From an uncultured Crocinitomix sp. (GTDB lineage Bacteria; Bacteroidota; Bacteroidia; Flavobacteriales_D; Crocinitomicaceae): 64,000 bases of DNA. A program made the position numbers and the translations under genes. The stretch spans positions 124,001-188,000 of the forward strand of contig CAKZON010000068.1 of the NCBI GenBank assembly GCA_937136425.1. Reading direction: 5' to 3'. A model generated the notes under the pieces. The model had not been told where the DNA came from. It searched no databases and was given only the letters and a program-made list of their open reading frames with translations. Shown one piece after another: positions 25,561 to 34,898 of this stretch; within the stretch, counting starts at the first letter, position 1; each line of letters begins with the position of its first letter.

Positions 25561-26856
25561 TTATAAAATCACCAATTTTTCTGTTTTGATGCCACTTTCA
25601 TTTGAAAGTCGAACAAAATAAACTCCTTTAGACAAACCTTCAATTACTGCTGATTGAGTACCTGCAGGTAATGCCATTGTTTGAATAAACTGTCCTGTTT
25701 CACTCAATACTTCAATTTGTGCAGTTTGATTTTCAACTTCATTATAAATAGTAAACTGTACCGTTCCAGTTGATGGATTTGGATAAAGTTTAAAAGTTGA
25801 TTCATTTGCTAAATTTGAATTTATACTCAAAGCAGGATTGTCGTTCACCAAGTCATATCTCTCTATTTCTAATACGCCTCGCATAATTCCAACCTGACCT
25901 AAAGTAAATGAGTTCTGGCACGTTTCTGGAGAATAATCCATATAGTTTTCAACCATATCAGGCAAATCTCCTAAATCAGCAATATCATCAACGCAAGTAT
26001 TTTTTACAAGGTCACAACTTCCTGATTGATCCTCTGCATTTGGAGTATCATCAACCCCATCCTGCTCAGTACAATCACCATCTCCCCAAATATGTCTTAG
26101 TCCAAGATAGTGTCCCACTTCGTGCGTTGTTGTTCTTCCACGTACATCAATCTCTTCTCCTCCTGCCACAAGTGGATTTGGATTATTGCTTCCAAATGCT
26201 TCATATTGCACTACAACTCCGTCAGCTAATCCTGATGTTGCATCTTCTGGCCAATGTGGTAGTCCATCTGGAGGAGTAGCGTATCCTAATAAAAATACAG
26301 TTCCGAAAACGGACATATCGCAAACCCAAATATTTAAATATCTACTTTGATCCCAAGGATCAATTCCACCATCTGCAGTTGACTTAACCCCTTCAGCTGG
26401 AGACATGTCAATGCTGAAAAATGATTCAACATCTGTACTTGTTCTTGTAATTCCGTTTGTTGGGTTTCCTTCAGGATCAAACGCAGCTAATTCAAATCCA
26501 ATAAAAGTATCTCCAACAATAGTATTAAAAGTGTCTCTTACATTATCTGCATCTTCATTCAATCTTCTATAATCTGCATTTAAGCTTTCTATTTGATTAA
26601 ACACTACACTATCCGCTAAGTTTTCAGCTTCTGTATTGTACACAATGTGCACAACAACCGGAATCGTATAGAGGTCTTCACGATCTTGTCCATGTGTATG
26701 TTTCGCACGTTCAAAAATTTCATTCACTCTATCAATATATCCAGGAGTATTTTCTTCCTGCTCTAATATTGCTTCGTGCGTATAACAACGGTGATAATCT
26801 TGCCCAAAGCTATTAAATGCTAAAAGGCCAAGTAGAACTGTGATTGCGTGCTTCAT
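25561..26856 (-). CDS. Secreted pappalysin-like zinc metalloprotease with T9SS type A sorting domain
   Basis: A 431-residue exported protease. The signal peptide MKHAITVLLGLLAFNSFGQ is followed by a short propeptide and an M43-type catalytic domain containing the extended zinc motif HEVGHYLGLRHIWGDG (first His near residue 245). Cysteines around it (DCTEQDGVDDTPNAEDQSGSC, SPETCQNS) are typical of the pappalysin/cytophagalysin group, and MENYMDYSPETCQ-like NYMDYS supplies the Met-turn. The last 75 residues are a type A sorting domain (LYPNPSTGTVQFTIYN, GLSKGVYFVRLSNESG, TEKLVIL), removed or anchored during T9SS export. By family knowledge it digests extracellular proteins. It has its own TAnnTTTG box. 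Confidence 0.95.
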   Translation of the reverse strand: MKHAITVLLGLLAFNSFGQDYHRCYTHEAILEQEENTPGYIDRVNEIFERAKHTHGQDREDLYTIPVVVHIVYNTEAENLADSVVFNQIESLNADYRRLNEDADNVRDTFNTIVGDTFIGFELAAFDPEGNPTNGITRTSTDVESFFSIDMSPAEGVKSTADGGIDPWDQSRYLNIWVCDMSVFGTVFLLGYATPPDGLPHWPEDATSGLADGVVVQYEAFGSNNPNPLVAGGEEIDVRGRTTTHEVGHYLGLRHIWGDGDCTEQDGVDDTPNAEDQSGSCDLVKNTCVDDIADLGDLPDMVENYMDYSPETCQNSFTLGQVGIMRGVLEIERYDLVNDNPALSINSNLANESTFKLYPNPSTGTVQFTIYNEVENQTAQIEVLSETGQFIQTMALPAGTQSAVIEGLSKGVYFVRLSNESGIKTEKLVIL

Positions 26857-26876
26857 AATTTTTCGATTCTTTGTAA

Positions 26877-26884
26877 CAAATATA
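26877..26884 (-). promoter_or_regulatory. Promoter -7 box of the metalloprotease gene
   Basis: The minus strand reads TATATTTG, 20 nt before the ATG at 26856. Confidence 0.55.
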
Positions 26885-26982
26885 CTGAACTATGCAGACA
26901 TAACAAATGAATTCGACTGAACCCCTAAAAAGTAAAATCTAGTCTTTTATAATAAGCTATTCAAAAACTTTATAAATTCAGT

Positions 26983-26990
26983 TAAATTTG
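26983..26990 (+). promoter_or_regulatory. Promoter -7 box of uvrC (leaderless spacing)
   Basis: TAAATTTG ends exactly 5 nt before the uvrC ATG, so transcription would start at or next to the start codon. The PP2C-like gene at 55463 has the same 5-nt spacing. Confidence 0.6.
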
Positions 26991-26995
26991 TACTA

Positions 26996-28789
26996 ATGTT
27001 TGAGCACCTCCGCGATAAGATAAAGCACATCCCACATAGTCCAGGAATTTATCAGTATTATGATAAAAATGGCGTTATTATTTATGTTGGAAAAGCAAAA
27101 AATTTAAAAAAAAGAGTTTCTTCTTATTTTAATAAATCGCAACAGAGCAACGGTAAAACATATATTCTTGTTCGCAAAATAGTAGACATTAAATACTTGG
27201 TTGTAGACACCGAAATGGATGCCCTCTTATTGGAAAACAATTTGATTAAAAAGTACATGCCCAAGTACAATATTCAATTGAAAGACGATAAAACTTATCC
27301 TTGGATTTGTGTTACAAATGAGGCTTATCCGCGGATATTTCCTACACGGCGAGTAATAAAAAATGGATCAAAATATTACGGACCTTATGCTTCTGTTAAA
27401 ATGATGCATACACTGTTGGATCTATTTAAAGATGTTTATCCATTGCGAACTTGCCGCTTAAACCTTTCAGAACAAGCAATAAAAAAAGGGAACTATAAGG
27501 TTTGTTTAGAATACCATATTGGCAATTGCAAAGGGCCATGTGAGAATAAACAAAGTGAAGCCGAGTATCAAAAATACATTGATGAAATCTCTAATATTCT
27601 AAAGGGAAATGTTCATTCCGTTATTAAGGAAATGAAAGTTTTAATGGAAAATTTCTCAGCTGAACTAAACTTTGAAGCAGCTTTAGAGGTTAAAAATAAA
27701 ATTCACAATCTACAAAACTATTATTCAAAATCTGCAGTGGTTAGCCCCACCATTCATAATGTAGATGTGATCACTTTAAAAGAGGATGACAAATCTGCTT
27801 TTGTTAATTATTTAAAGATTAATAATGGAGCCATTATCCATGGTCATACTATTGAGGTAAAAAAGAAACTGGAGGAAAAACCAGAAGAAATTTTGCCCTT
27901 TGTGCTAATTGACATGCGTGAACGTTATGGAGATGAATCTGCCGAGATAATAACAGATATTAAATTTGGAAAAGCCTTTCCAGATTTAAAATTTACGCAT
28001 CCACAACGCGGAGAAAAAAAGGCCTTGCTCGATTTATCATTGCGAAATGCTACCTTCTTTATGATAGAAAAGCATAAGCAAGAAAAACTAGTGAACCCTG
28101 AACGACACGTTGAACGGATCATGGAAACCATGAAAAAAGATTTGCGTTTAAAAGAATGGCCAGTGCACATTGAATGCTTTGATAACTCCAATTTTCATGG
28201 TACAAATGCCGTTGCGGCTTGCGTTGTTTTTAAAAACGGCAAACCAAGCAAAAAGGATTATCGACATTTTAACATTAAAACAGTTGTTGGTGCAGATGAC
28301 TTTGCCTCAATGGAAGAGGTTGTTTACCGCAGATACAGACGCTTATTAGAAGAAGATCAACCATTGCCGCAAGTTATTATTATTGATGGTGGAAAAGGGC
28401 AGTTAAGTTCCGCTATGAATAGTATTGAGAAATTAAACTTACGTGGTAAAATTACTGTAATTGGTATTGCTAAAAAACTGGAAGAAATCTATTTTCCCGG
28501 TGATTCGATTCCTGTATATATTGATAAACGTTCAGAATCATTAAAAATAATACAGCACCTACGAAATGAGGCGCACCGTTTTGGAATTACGCATCACCGT
28601 AATAAAAGAAGCAAAAATGCTTTGGGCACTGAATTGACAAATATTACAGGGATTGGTGAAAAAACAGCGACTGATTTAATCAAACATTTTAAATCTGTAA
28701 AGCGCATAAAAGAGGCAGAATTAAAAGAATTAATCACTGCCATTGGCCATTCAAAAGGCACACTTATATACAATCACTTTAAAGATTAA
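26996..28789 (+). CDS. uvrC: Excinuclease ABC subunit C
   Basis: UvrC makes the 3' and 5' incisions in nucleotide excision repair. The 597-residue protein has the GIY-YIG nuclease domain (PGIYQYYDKNGVIIYVGKAK, residues 14-33, catalytic Tyr/Arg/Glu region to about 95), the conserved cysteines region (CLEYHIGNCKGPCENK), a UVR motif (about 200-240), the RNase H-like 5' nuclease (ECFDNSNFHGTNAVAACVVF; IIIDGGKGQLSSAMN; NEAHRFGITHHRNKR) and a C-terminal helix-hairpin-helix (ITGIGEKTATDLIKHFKSVK). Length is standard. It stands alone, divergent from the metalloprotease gene and convergent with the adhesin array. Confidence 0.98.
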   Translation: MFEHLRDKIKHIPHSPGIYQYYDKNGVIIYVGKAKNLKKRVSSYFNKSQQSNGKTYILVRKIVDIKYLVVDTEMDALLLENNLIKKYMPKYNIQLKDDKTYPWICVTNEAYPRIFPTRRVIKNGSKYYGPYASVKMMHTLLDLFKDVYPLRTCRLNLSEQAIKKGNYKVCLEYHIGNCKGPCENKQSEAEYQKYIDEISNILKGNVHSVIKEMKVLMENFSAELNFEAALEVKNKIHNLQNYYSKSAVVSPTIHNVDVITLKEDDKSAFVNYLKINNGAIIHGHTIEVKKKLEEKPEEILPFVLIDMRERYGDESAEIITDIKFGKAFPDLKFTHPQRGEKKALLDLSLRNATFFMIEKHKQEKLVNPERHVERIMETMKKDLRLKEWPVHIECFDNSNFHGTNAVAACVVFKNGKPSKKDYRHFNIKTVVGADDFASMEEVVYRRYRRLLEEDQPLPQVIIIDGGKGQLSSAMNSIEKLNLRGKITVIGIAKKLEEIYFPGDSIPVYIDKRSESLKIIQHLRNEAHRFGITHHRNKRSKNALGTELTNITGIGEKTATDLIKHFKSVKRIKEAELKELITAIGHSKGTLIYNHFKD

Positions 28790-28823
28790 TTAGGCAGGTT
28801 CATGAGATTTGAACCGCGTAATT
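28788..28823. terminator. Hairpin between convergent uvrC and the surface-protein gene
   Basis: Nested inverted repeats AATTA...TAATT and GGTTC...GAACC surround a 9-nt loop starting at the uvrC stop. There is no U-tract on either strand, so its role as a terminator is weak. Confidence 0.3.
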
Positions 28824-28846
28824 CAGTTAATTGACACAAGTAAAAC

Positions 28847-31800
28847 TTAACGTACTAGCGTTGTATTTCCTTTTTGGACACCCGAATTTCCATTTATAAA
28901 CTCATAGTGCAGCACCCATGTAAATACGCCTGGATTTTCATCTCTATTTTTGAATGTTCCGTCCCAACCAATGCTTTGCTGAGTAGTTTCAAAAACAACC
29001 TCACCATAGCGGTTATAAACTACAAAGTGTAAAGACTCAAGTGCTAAACCTTTAACATACAATACGTCATTGTTTCCGTCTCCGTTAGGTGAGAACCCAG
29101 TTGGCACTCCTACACCTTCAACAAAATTTACCAATACCATAACCGTATCAACAGCTGTACAACCGTTATCATCAATCAAAGTAACAGTATAAGTTGTACT
29201 TTCTCGAGGATCTGCAGATGTAAACTGACAAGTTGAACAATCCACATACTGATCAGGTGTCCAAGTAAATGAACCAGAAGAAAGTGTATTTGCAACCAAT
29301 ACGGCTGAACCACCTAAATCAACAATAGTATCCTCAGCAGCATCTATCATTGGATTTTCATTTACAATCAATTCTTCCACCGCAACTTCAGTTGCACCTG
29401 TTGCACTTGTAGTAGTTAACTGTATCGTATATGAACCTGCCGTTGTTACACAAATTTCAGGGTTTTGCTCAGTAGAGGTTGTTGGGTCTACCGCCCCTCC
29501 AAAATCCCAATCCCAAGACACTACTGTTCCACCAGTACTTGCATCTAATATGGTAATACAATCTCCTACACACATTGGATTTTTCATTGTAAAATCAGGT
29601 AAAACAGGTTCACAATCAATAACAGAAATTTCAATTGTGGCAGAAGCCGTACAGCCAAATGCAGTTGTTCCTGTAACGGTATAAGTAGTCGACCCTAGGG
29701 CACCAGGCGTAAATGAAACTCCGTCGAATATTCCACCTGTCCAAGTATAAGAATCAGCACCCGAACCTGTTAACGTTACTGACTCTCCAATACAAACCTC
29801 AGTAGTAGTTGCATTTGCCTCTACTAAAGGCGTTTCATGAACAGTTACTGATACCGTTGCTGTATTTTCACAACCTGAAGTTGCATCTGTTCCTGTTACA
29901 GTAAAGTCAATTGTACCAGTTGTTCCAGGAGTAAAAGGAACACCGTCAGTAGCTCCACCATCCCAAACATAAGAATCAGTTCCGCCACCTGTTAAGGTAA
30001 CAGATTCACCTTCACAAATATCCGTAGCACTTGCAGTTGCGGTAACAGTTGGCACGGCTTCTACTTCTACGTCAATTGAAGCCGTATTTTCACATCCTGT
30101 AACATCATCAGAACCAACAACAGTATATGTTATTACACCAAGTTCTCCAGGAGTAAATGGCACTCCATCAGTTACACCAAGATCCCATACATACGTATCT
30201 GCTCCTCCACCAGTTAAAGTAATTTCTTCACCCTCACATATAATTGTTTCACTTGCAGTTGCCGTAACAACTGGTAATGGATTAACTGTAATATCAATTG
30301 TTGCGGTTCCTTCACAACCTGAAAAAGTTGCGCCTACAACTGTGTATGTTGTTGTTCCTAACGGTGGCGCAAAAGCAACGCCATCAACCACTCCTAAATC
30401 CCAATCATAGGTTGCAGCACCACCTCCTGTTAATGTCACCATTTCACCCTCGCAAACTTCAGTAGCATCTGCAGAAGCTGTAACTACAGGAGCATCATTT
30501 ACAGTAACGTCTACCGTTGCTGTATTAATACATCCAGTTGCATCATCTGTTCCTGTTACTGTATAAGTAACCGTTCCTAATCCTCCGGGAGTAAACGGAA
30601 TACCATCTGTAACGCCCATATCCCAAACATAAGTTGTAGCTCCACCACCTGTAAATACAACCTCTTCACCTAAGCAAATCTCACTAAAATCAACATCTGC
30701 TGTTACGGCTGGCAATTCATGCATTGTTACATCTACTGTTGCCTCAGCCTCACATCCTGTTGCATCTATTGTTCCTGTTAAAGTATATGTTATTGTTCCT
30801 GTTGATCCTGGAGTATAAGGTACACCATCCACAACATCTGCAGGATCCCAAACATAAGTATCGGCATCTCCTCCTTGTGTAAATGTAACCGTCTCTCCGT
30901 CACAAATTTCGTCATCATCCACATCAATTGTTACCTCAGGAGTTGGATTTACTAATATATCAACCTCTAATGTACAGTCATCAGGATCTGAACTAGTTGC
31001 TGTATAGGTTATTACCCCGACTCCAACAGGAGTAAAGGGCTCCTCATCAACAACACCCATATCCCAAGTTATAGTTCCACCTCCAAGCGAAGTAGCATCA
31101 AGTGTTATCTCTTCTCCCTCACAAATTTCTTCTGCCGTTGCTGTATATTCTAAAACTGTGCACAGAATCGTAATTGTTACTTCACCATTTCCTAAGCATA
31201 TTCCTGCAGACATAGATCCATCTGTTACACCACCAATATAAGATGATCCACCAGCACCTCCACCTGCTGCAACACCACTACCCCAATTGGCACCTGCACC
31301 AGAACCGCCACCATAATATCCGCCGCCACCGCCGCCACTTCCAACACTAAAATTACCAGGAACCCCTACAGCACCTACTCCAATTGTTCCAGCTGCTCCA
31401 TCAGGACCTTCAGGGCCATCTCCTCCAGCTCCACCGGCCACTTGAGTTCCTCCATTTCCTCCAGCACCAGGATTAAGACCAAAACCACATAAATCACAAT
31501 CTGGATCAACACCATCTCCACCAATTAAGCTTCCTCCGACACCACCGTTTCCGCCAGTACCACAAGGTTGACAAAATCCATTTACATAGTCACGGCCACC
31601 ACCGCCGCCGCCGCCTCCAACAATAACACGATTAGCATATGCTGCACCTCCTTGTCTTACATCTGAAGCTCCTCCTCCACTACCACCTCTACCTGGGTCT
31701 CCGTCACTCGCCGTTCCATATCCACCTAAAGCTCCACCATTCCACCCTGCAACATCTTCTGTACCTGTACCTCCAACATAAACATTTAAGACTTCGCCAG

Positions 31801-32044
31801 GGGTTACCGCTAATATTCCAATAGCATAACCTCCAGCTCCACCAGTAGACTCATCATACTGTTCATCTGTAATAGCTTGTCCTTGAGCACCGCACACCTC
31901 AACTTGAACTGAAGTAACGCCAGGTGGAACGGTATATGTTTGCATGCCTCCAGTATAACTAAATACGGTTTGAGCACCTACACCTGTTATAAAGAATGAC
32001 AGTAAACAAGCAAGGGTTAGTTTTAGATTATAATTGGTTTTCAT
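28847..32044 (-). CDS. T9SS surface protein: glycine-rich domain, seven Ig-like modules, PKD, type B sorting domain
   Basis: A 1065-residue exported protein. After the signal (LTLACLLSFFITGVGAQ) comes FSYTGGMQTYTVPPGVTSVQ and a glycine-rich beta domain (about 25-290). Seven modules of about 71 residues follow, each with C-x-G-E-x-(V/I)-T-(L/F), a Y-x-W-D core and DGVPFTP-like turns. Then comes a PKD-like domain (VVSWDWDFGGAVDPTTSTEQ) and a type B gliding-motility-associated domain (SPNGDGNNDVLYVKGL, YNRYGEVVFETT, GWDGTFKNRDENPGVFTW) ending GNTTLVR. By family knowledge it is T9SS cargo displayed on or released from the surface. It shares its N-terminal domain with the type A proteins at 38511 and 40666, but its C-terminus with the proteins at 32171 and 34899. 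Confidence 0.92.
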   Translation of the reverse strand: MKTNYNLKLTLACLLSFFITGVGAQTVFSYTGGMQTYTVPPGVTSVQVEVCGAQGQAITDEQYDESTGGAGGYAIGILAVTPGEVLNVYVGGTGTEDVAGWNGGALGGYGTASDGDPGRGGSGGGASDVRQGGAAYANRVIVGGGGGGGGRDYVNGFCQPCGTGGNGGVGGSLIGGDGVDPDCDLCGFGLNPGAGGNGGTQVAGGAGGDGPEGPDGAAGTIGVGAVGVPGNFSVGSGGGGGGYYGGGSGAGANWGSGVAAGGGAGGSSYIGGVTDGSMSAGICLGNGEVTITILCTVLEYTATAEEICEGEEITLDATSLGGGTITWDMGVVDEEPFTPVGVGVITYTATSSDPDDCTLEVDILVNPTPEVTIDVDDDEICDGETVTFTQGGDADTYVWDPADVVDGVPYTPGSTGTITYTLTGTIDATGCEAEATVDVTMHELPAVTADVDFSEICLGEEVVFTGGGATTYVWDMGVTDGIPFTPGGLGTVTYTVTGTDDATGCINTATVDVTVNDAPVVTASADATEVCEGEMVTLTGGGAATYDWDLGVVDGVAFAPPLGTTTYTVVGATFSGCEGTATIDITVNPLPVVTATASETIICEGEEITLTGGGADTYVWDLGVTDGVPFTPGELGVITYTVVGSDDVTGCENTASIDVEVEAVPTVTATASATDICEGESVTLTGGGTDSYVWDGGATDGVPFTPGTTGTIDFTVTGTDATSGCENTATVSVTVHETPLVEANATTTEVCIGESVTLTGSGADSYTWTGGIFDGVSFTPGALGSTTYTVTGTTAFGCTASATIEISVIDCEPVLPDFTMKNPMCVGDCITILDASTGGTVVSWDWDFGGAVDPTTSTEQNPEICVTTAGSYTIQLTTTSATGATEVAVEELIVNENPMIDAAEDTIVDLGGSAVLVANTLSSGSFTWTPDQYVDCSTCQFTSADPRESTTYTVTLIDDNGCTAVDTVMVLVNFVEGVGVPTGFSPNGDGNNDVLYVKGLALESLHFVVYNRYGEVVFETTQQSIGWDGTFKNRDENPGVFTWVLHYEFINGNSGVQKGNTTLVR

Positions 32045-32060
32045 AGCAAAAGTTATTCGA

Positions 32061-32068
32061 CAAATATA
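32061..32068 (-). promoter_or_regulatory. Promoter -7 box of the surface-protein gene ending at 28847
   Basis: The minus strand reads TATATTTG, 16 nt before the ATG at 32044. The flanking sequence resembles that upstream of the two following paralogues. Confidence 0.55.
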
Positions 32069-32170
32069 TTATATTCAAACCAGTATCACAACTCTCTGGA
32101 ATACTGAATATTATCAACTGTAATTACAAGGTCATCAGTTACGTAAAATGATTATTTACCAATAGAAATT

Positions 32171-34693
32171 CTATCTAATTAAAGTTGTATTTCCTTTTTG
32201 GAATCCTGAGCTGCCATCAATAAAGTCATAATGTAAAACCCATGTAAATACACCTGGATTTTCATCTCTATTTTTAAAGGTTCCGTCCCAACCAATGCTC
32301 TGCTCAGTTGTTACAAAAACTCGTTCTCCATATCGGTTGTAAATCTCAAATTGAATTCCTGCTAATCCGTATCCTTTAACGTATAGCACATCATTATTAC
32401 CATCTCCATTTGGAGTAAAGGCAGTTGGTACTCCTACTCCTTTAACAAAGTTTACTAATACCATTACTTGATCTGACCCGCTACAACCATGCTCATCAAC
32501 CATAGTAACAGTATACATTGTACTATCTAATGGATCGGCAGTTGTATACTGACAATCTGGACAATCAACCGTGTTTTCTGGTTCCCAACTAAAGATACCA
32601 GACGAAGCAGTTCCTGCAACTAAATTAGCAACCCCACCTGCATCAATAATTGTATCTAAAGCTGCATTTATGATTGGATTCTCATAAACGTCTATTGTTT
32701 CTATAGTTGACGTTACTACGCCTCCAGAACTTGTAACCGTTAACTGAACATTAAACGATCCAACTGTATTTAAACAAATTTCTGGATTTTGCTCAGTAGA
32801 AGTATTTGGATCAGCTGCTCCACCAAAATCCCACTCCCATGAAACTGGAGTTCCACCGCTACTTTGATCAACTAACTGAATGCAATTACCAACGCAAACG
32901 TTTTCAATTAAAAAGGCTGGAATCACAGGTTCACAATCAATAACCTCAACCGTGATTGTTGCAGTATTTACACATCCAAATTCAGAAGTACCTGTTACCG
33001 TATAAGTTGTTGAACCAAGTGCACCAGGAGTAAATGCAACGCCGTCTGTCACACCAAGATCCCATGAATAACTATCAGCACCAGTACCTGTCAAGGTTAA
33101 TGTTTCTCCTAAACAAACTTCATCCGGTGAAGCAATCGCTCCAACAATTGGTAAATCATGAACGTTTACTGATACCATGGCTGTATTTTCACATCCTGCA
33201 GCACTTGTACCTATAACAGTAAAATCAATCGTACCTGAAGCACCAGGGGTAAATGCCACACCATCTGTTGCACCCATATCCCATTCATATGTATCTGCTC
33301 CGCCGCCTGTTAAAACAACAGATTCTCCTAAACAAATATCTGTTTCATCAGCACTTGCAGTAACAGTTGGTGGTTCTAAAACATTAACATCAATCGTAGC
33401 TGTGTTTACACAGCCTTCAGCACTTGTGCCTGTAACAGTATAAGTTGTAATTCCTAAATCAACTGGAGTAAATGCAACGCCATCTGTTACACCTAGATCC
33501 CAAGCATAACTATCGGCACCAGTACCTGTCAAGGTTAGTTCTTCTCCAATACATAATTCAATATCACTTGCAGTAGCAACTACTGTAGGTAAATCATTAA
33601 CCGTAATATCAAGTGTTGCTGTTGATTCACATCCTTCCGCATTTGTACCTGTTACCGTGTAAGTTGTTACACCCAACGGAGGTTCAAATGGTACGCCATC
33701 TGTTACTCCTAAATCCCAAGTATAAGAATCTGCTCCAAGACCAGTTAAAGTTACCATTTCTCCAATACAAACTGTAGAATCATCTGCACTTGCAGCAGTT
33801 TCCGGTAAATCGTGAACGGTTATTTCAACTTCAAAAACACAATCTAAATCAGTATCACTTGTTGCTGTATAAGTTGTCACACCAACTGGTGGTGTAAATG
33901 GATCCCCATCAACAACTCCACCATCCCATGTTACAGTTCCTCCATTTATTGATGTAGCCTCTAAAGTTAGCTCTTCACCAAAACAAAATTCAGTACCAGA
34001 AACTGTTGTTGTTAATTCATCACAACCAATTTCAACTACATCATCTCCAAATGAAATATTCCAGAAATTACCGTTAACCGGAGCGGTTGGTTGATATCTA
34101 AAACTAATCAACATACTTGGTGCAGTTGCTGTAAAAGTTAATGTTTGCAAAGACCATGAATTATCAATCCCTCCAGTAAACGGATATAAGTGATCAACAC
34201 CACCAATTGTCGCTTGAAGGGTTCCATCAAAAACAGTTGGAGTACCTCCAGCATTGGAACGGGTTTCACACATATAAAAATTCATATTGTATTCAACTCC
34301 AATTGTTAAACCTGTAATAGTTGTTCCAACAACCTCCGTATAAAACCCAGTTACCCAAACCGTGTGTAAATTTGGTGGATCTACTACTGGAGCATCCCAC
34401 CAAGCATATGCAGCCCAACCAGCCCAAAAGTCTTTATTGGAAATATCTGTTGAACCTGCAATAATTGTCCATCCTGTTGGTGCAGCATTGGCACCTACGG
34501 GTGAAGAATTTGTTGGAAGTATCGTTTGTGAAAATGAACTGTTAAAACCAGCAAATAGCATGAAAACTATTGCCATTAGTCCATTTAAATTGAATGCTTT
34601 TGTGAATGAAATATTCACATAGCTAGTTAAACCTGAGTTCGGTTTCCCCGTTCTAGGCATTGTATAATCTCTTCTCATAGTTCGCGTTTTCAA
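32171..34693 (-). CDS. T9SS surface protein with five Ig-like modules and type B sorting domain
   Basis: An 840-residue protein. A long N-terminal region precedes the hydrophobic signal GLMAIVFMLFAGFNSSFSQ; the paralogue at 34899 has the same extended n-region (ISFTK...LN), so I keep the upstream ATG. The first 170 mature residues form a beta-rich, Trp-rich domain (ILPTNSSPVGANAAPTGWTI, NNWSLQ-like NSWSLQTLTFTATA), which might bind carbohydrate though this is not proven. Five Ig-like modules, a PKD-like domain (VSWEWDFGGAADPNTSTEQN) and a type B sorting domain (FTPNGDGNNDVLYVKGYGL, GWDGTFKNRDENPG) follow. The 3' 1.4 kb is almost identical to that of the next gene, showing recent duplication or conversion. 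Confidence 0.92.
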   Translation of the reverse strand: MKTRTMRRDYTMPRTGKPNSGLTSYVNISFTKAFNLNGLMAIVFMLFAGFNSSFSQTILPTNSSPVGANAAPTGWTIIAGSTDISNKDFWAGWAAYAWWDAPVVDPPNLHTVWVTGFYTEVVGTTITGLTIGVEYNMNFYMCETRSNAGGTPTVFDGTLQATIGGVDHLYPFTGGIDNSWSLQTLTFTATAPSMLISFRYQPTAPVNGNFWNISFGDDVVEIGCDELTTTVSGTEFCFGEELTLEATSINGGTVTWDGGVVDGDPFTPPVGVTTYTATSDTDLDCVFEVEITVHDLPETAASADDSTVCIGEMVTLTGLGADSYTWDLGVTDGVPFEPPLGVTTYTVTGTNAEGCESTATLDITVNDLPTVVATASDIELCIGEELTLTGTGADSYAWDLGVTDGVAFTPVDLGITTYTVTGTSAEGCVNTATIDVNVLEPPTVTASADETDICLGESVVLTGGGADTYEWDMGATDGVAFTPGASGTIDFTVIGTSAAGCENTAMVSVNVHDLPIVGAIASPDEVCLGETLTLTGTGADSYSWDLGVTDGVAFTPGALGSTTYTVTGTSEFGCVNTATITVEVIDCEPVIPAFLIENVCVGNCIQLVDQSSGGTPVSWEWDFGGAADPNTSTEQNPEICLNTVGSFNVQLTVTSSGGVVTSTIETIDVYENPIINAALDTIIDAGGVANLVAGTASSGIFSWEPENTVDCPDCQYTTADPLDSTMYTVTMVDEHGCSGSDQVMVLVNFVKGVGVPTAFTPNGDGNNDVLYVKGYGLAGIQFEIYNRYGERVFVTTEQSIGWDGTFKNRDENPGVFTWVLHYDFIDGSSGFQKGNTTLIR
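32181..33605 (-). repeat. Duplicated 3' block, copy 1 (matches 34909-36333)
   Basis: Aligns with 34909-36333 at a constant offset of 2728 bp without gaps. I see four differences in the first 180 bp and none that I could find from about 32360 to 33605; divergence resumes sharply after 33605. Confidence 0.9.
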
Positions 34694-34774
34694 CCAACGC
34701 CAGATGATAAAGAGGGAGAAAAAACAAGTGGTTGTTTCTCCGCCTTTAGGGATTCATAGGGGTGGTTTAGTAAA

Positions 34775-34782
34775 CAAATATA
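34775..34782 (-). promoter_or_regulatory. Promoter -7 box of the surface-protein gene ending at 32171
   Basis: The minus strand reads TATATTTG, about 81 nt upstream of the ATG at 34693, giving a longer leader than usual here. The sequence around it matches the region upstream of the gene at 34899-38060. Confidence 0.45.
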
Positions 34783-34898
34783 TTCTATTTAATCCAAGAT
34801 TCCAATTCTCTAGAACCCTGAACTGCATTTATCAAATTTATTAATATTCAATCAGTTAGTTAATTTACACGCTCAACTAAACGTAAATTTGTAATGTA

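Noticed and set aside
28797-28823. tRNA-like T-loop string (GGTTCAAATC on the minus strand)
   Set aside because: The flanking bases do not form a T-stem or acceptor; the sequence is one arm of a simple inverted repeat.
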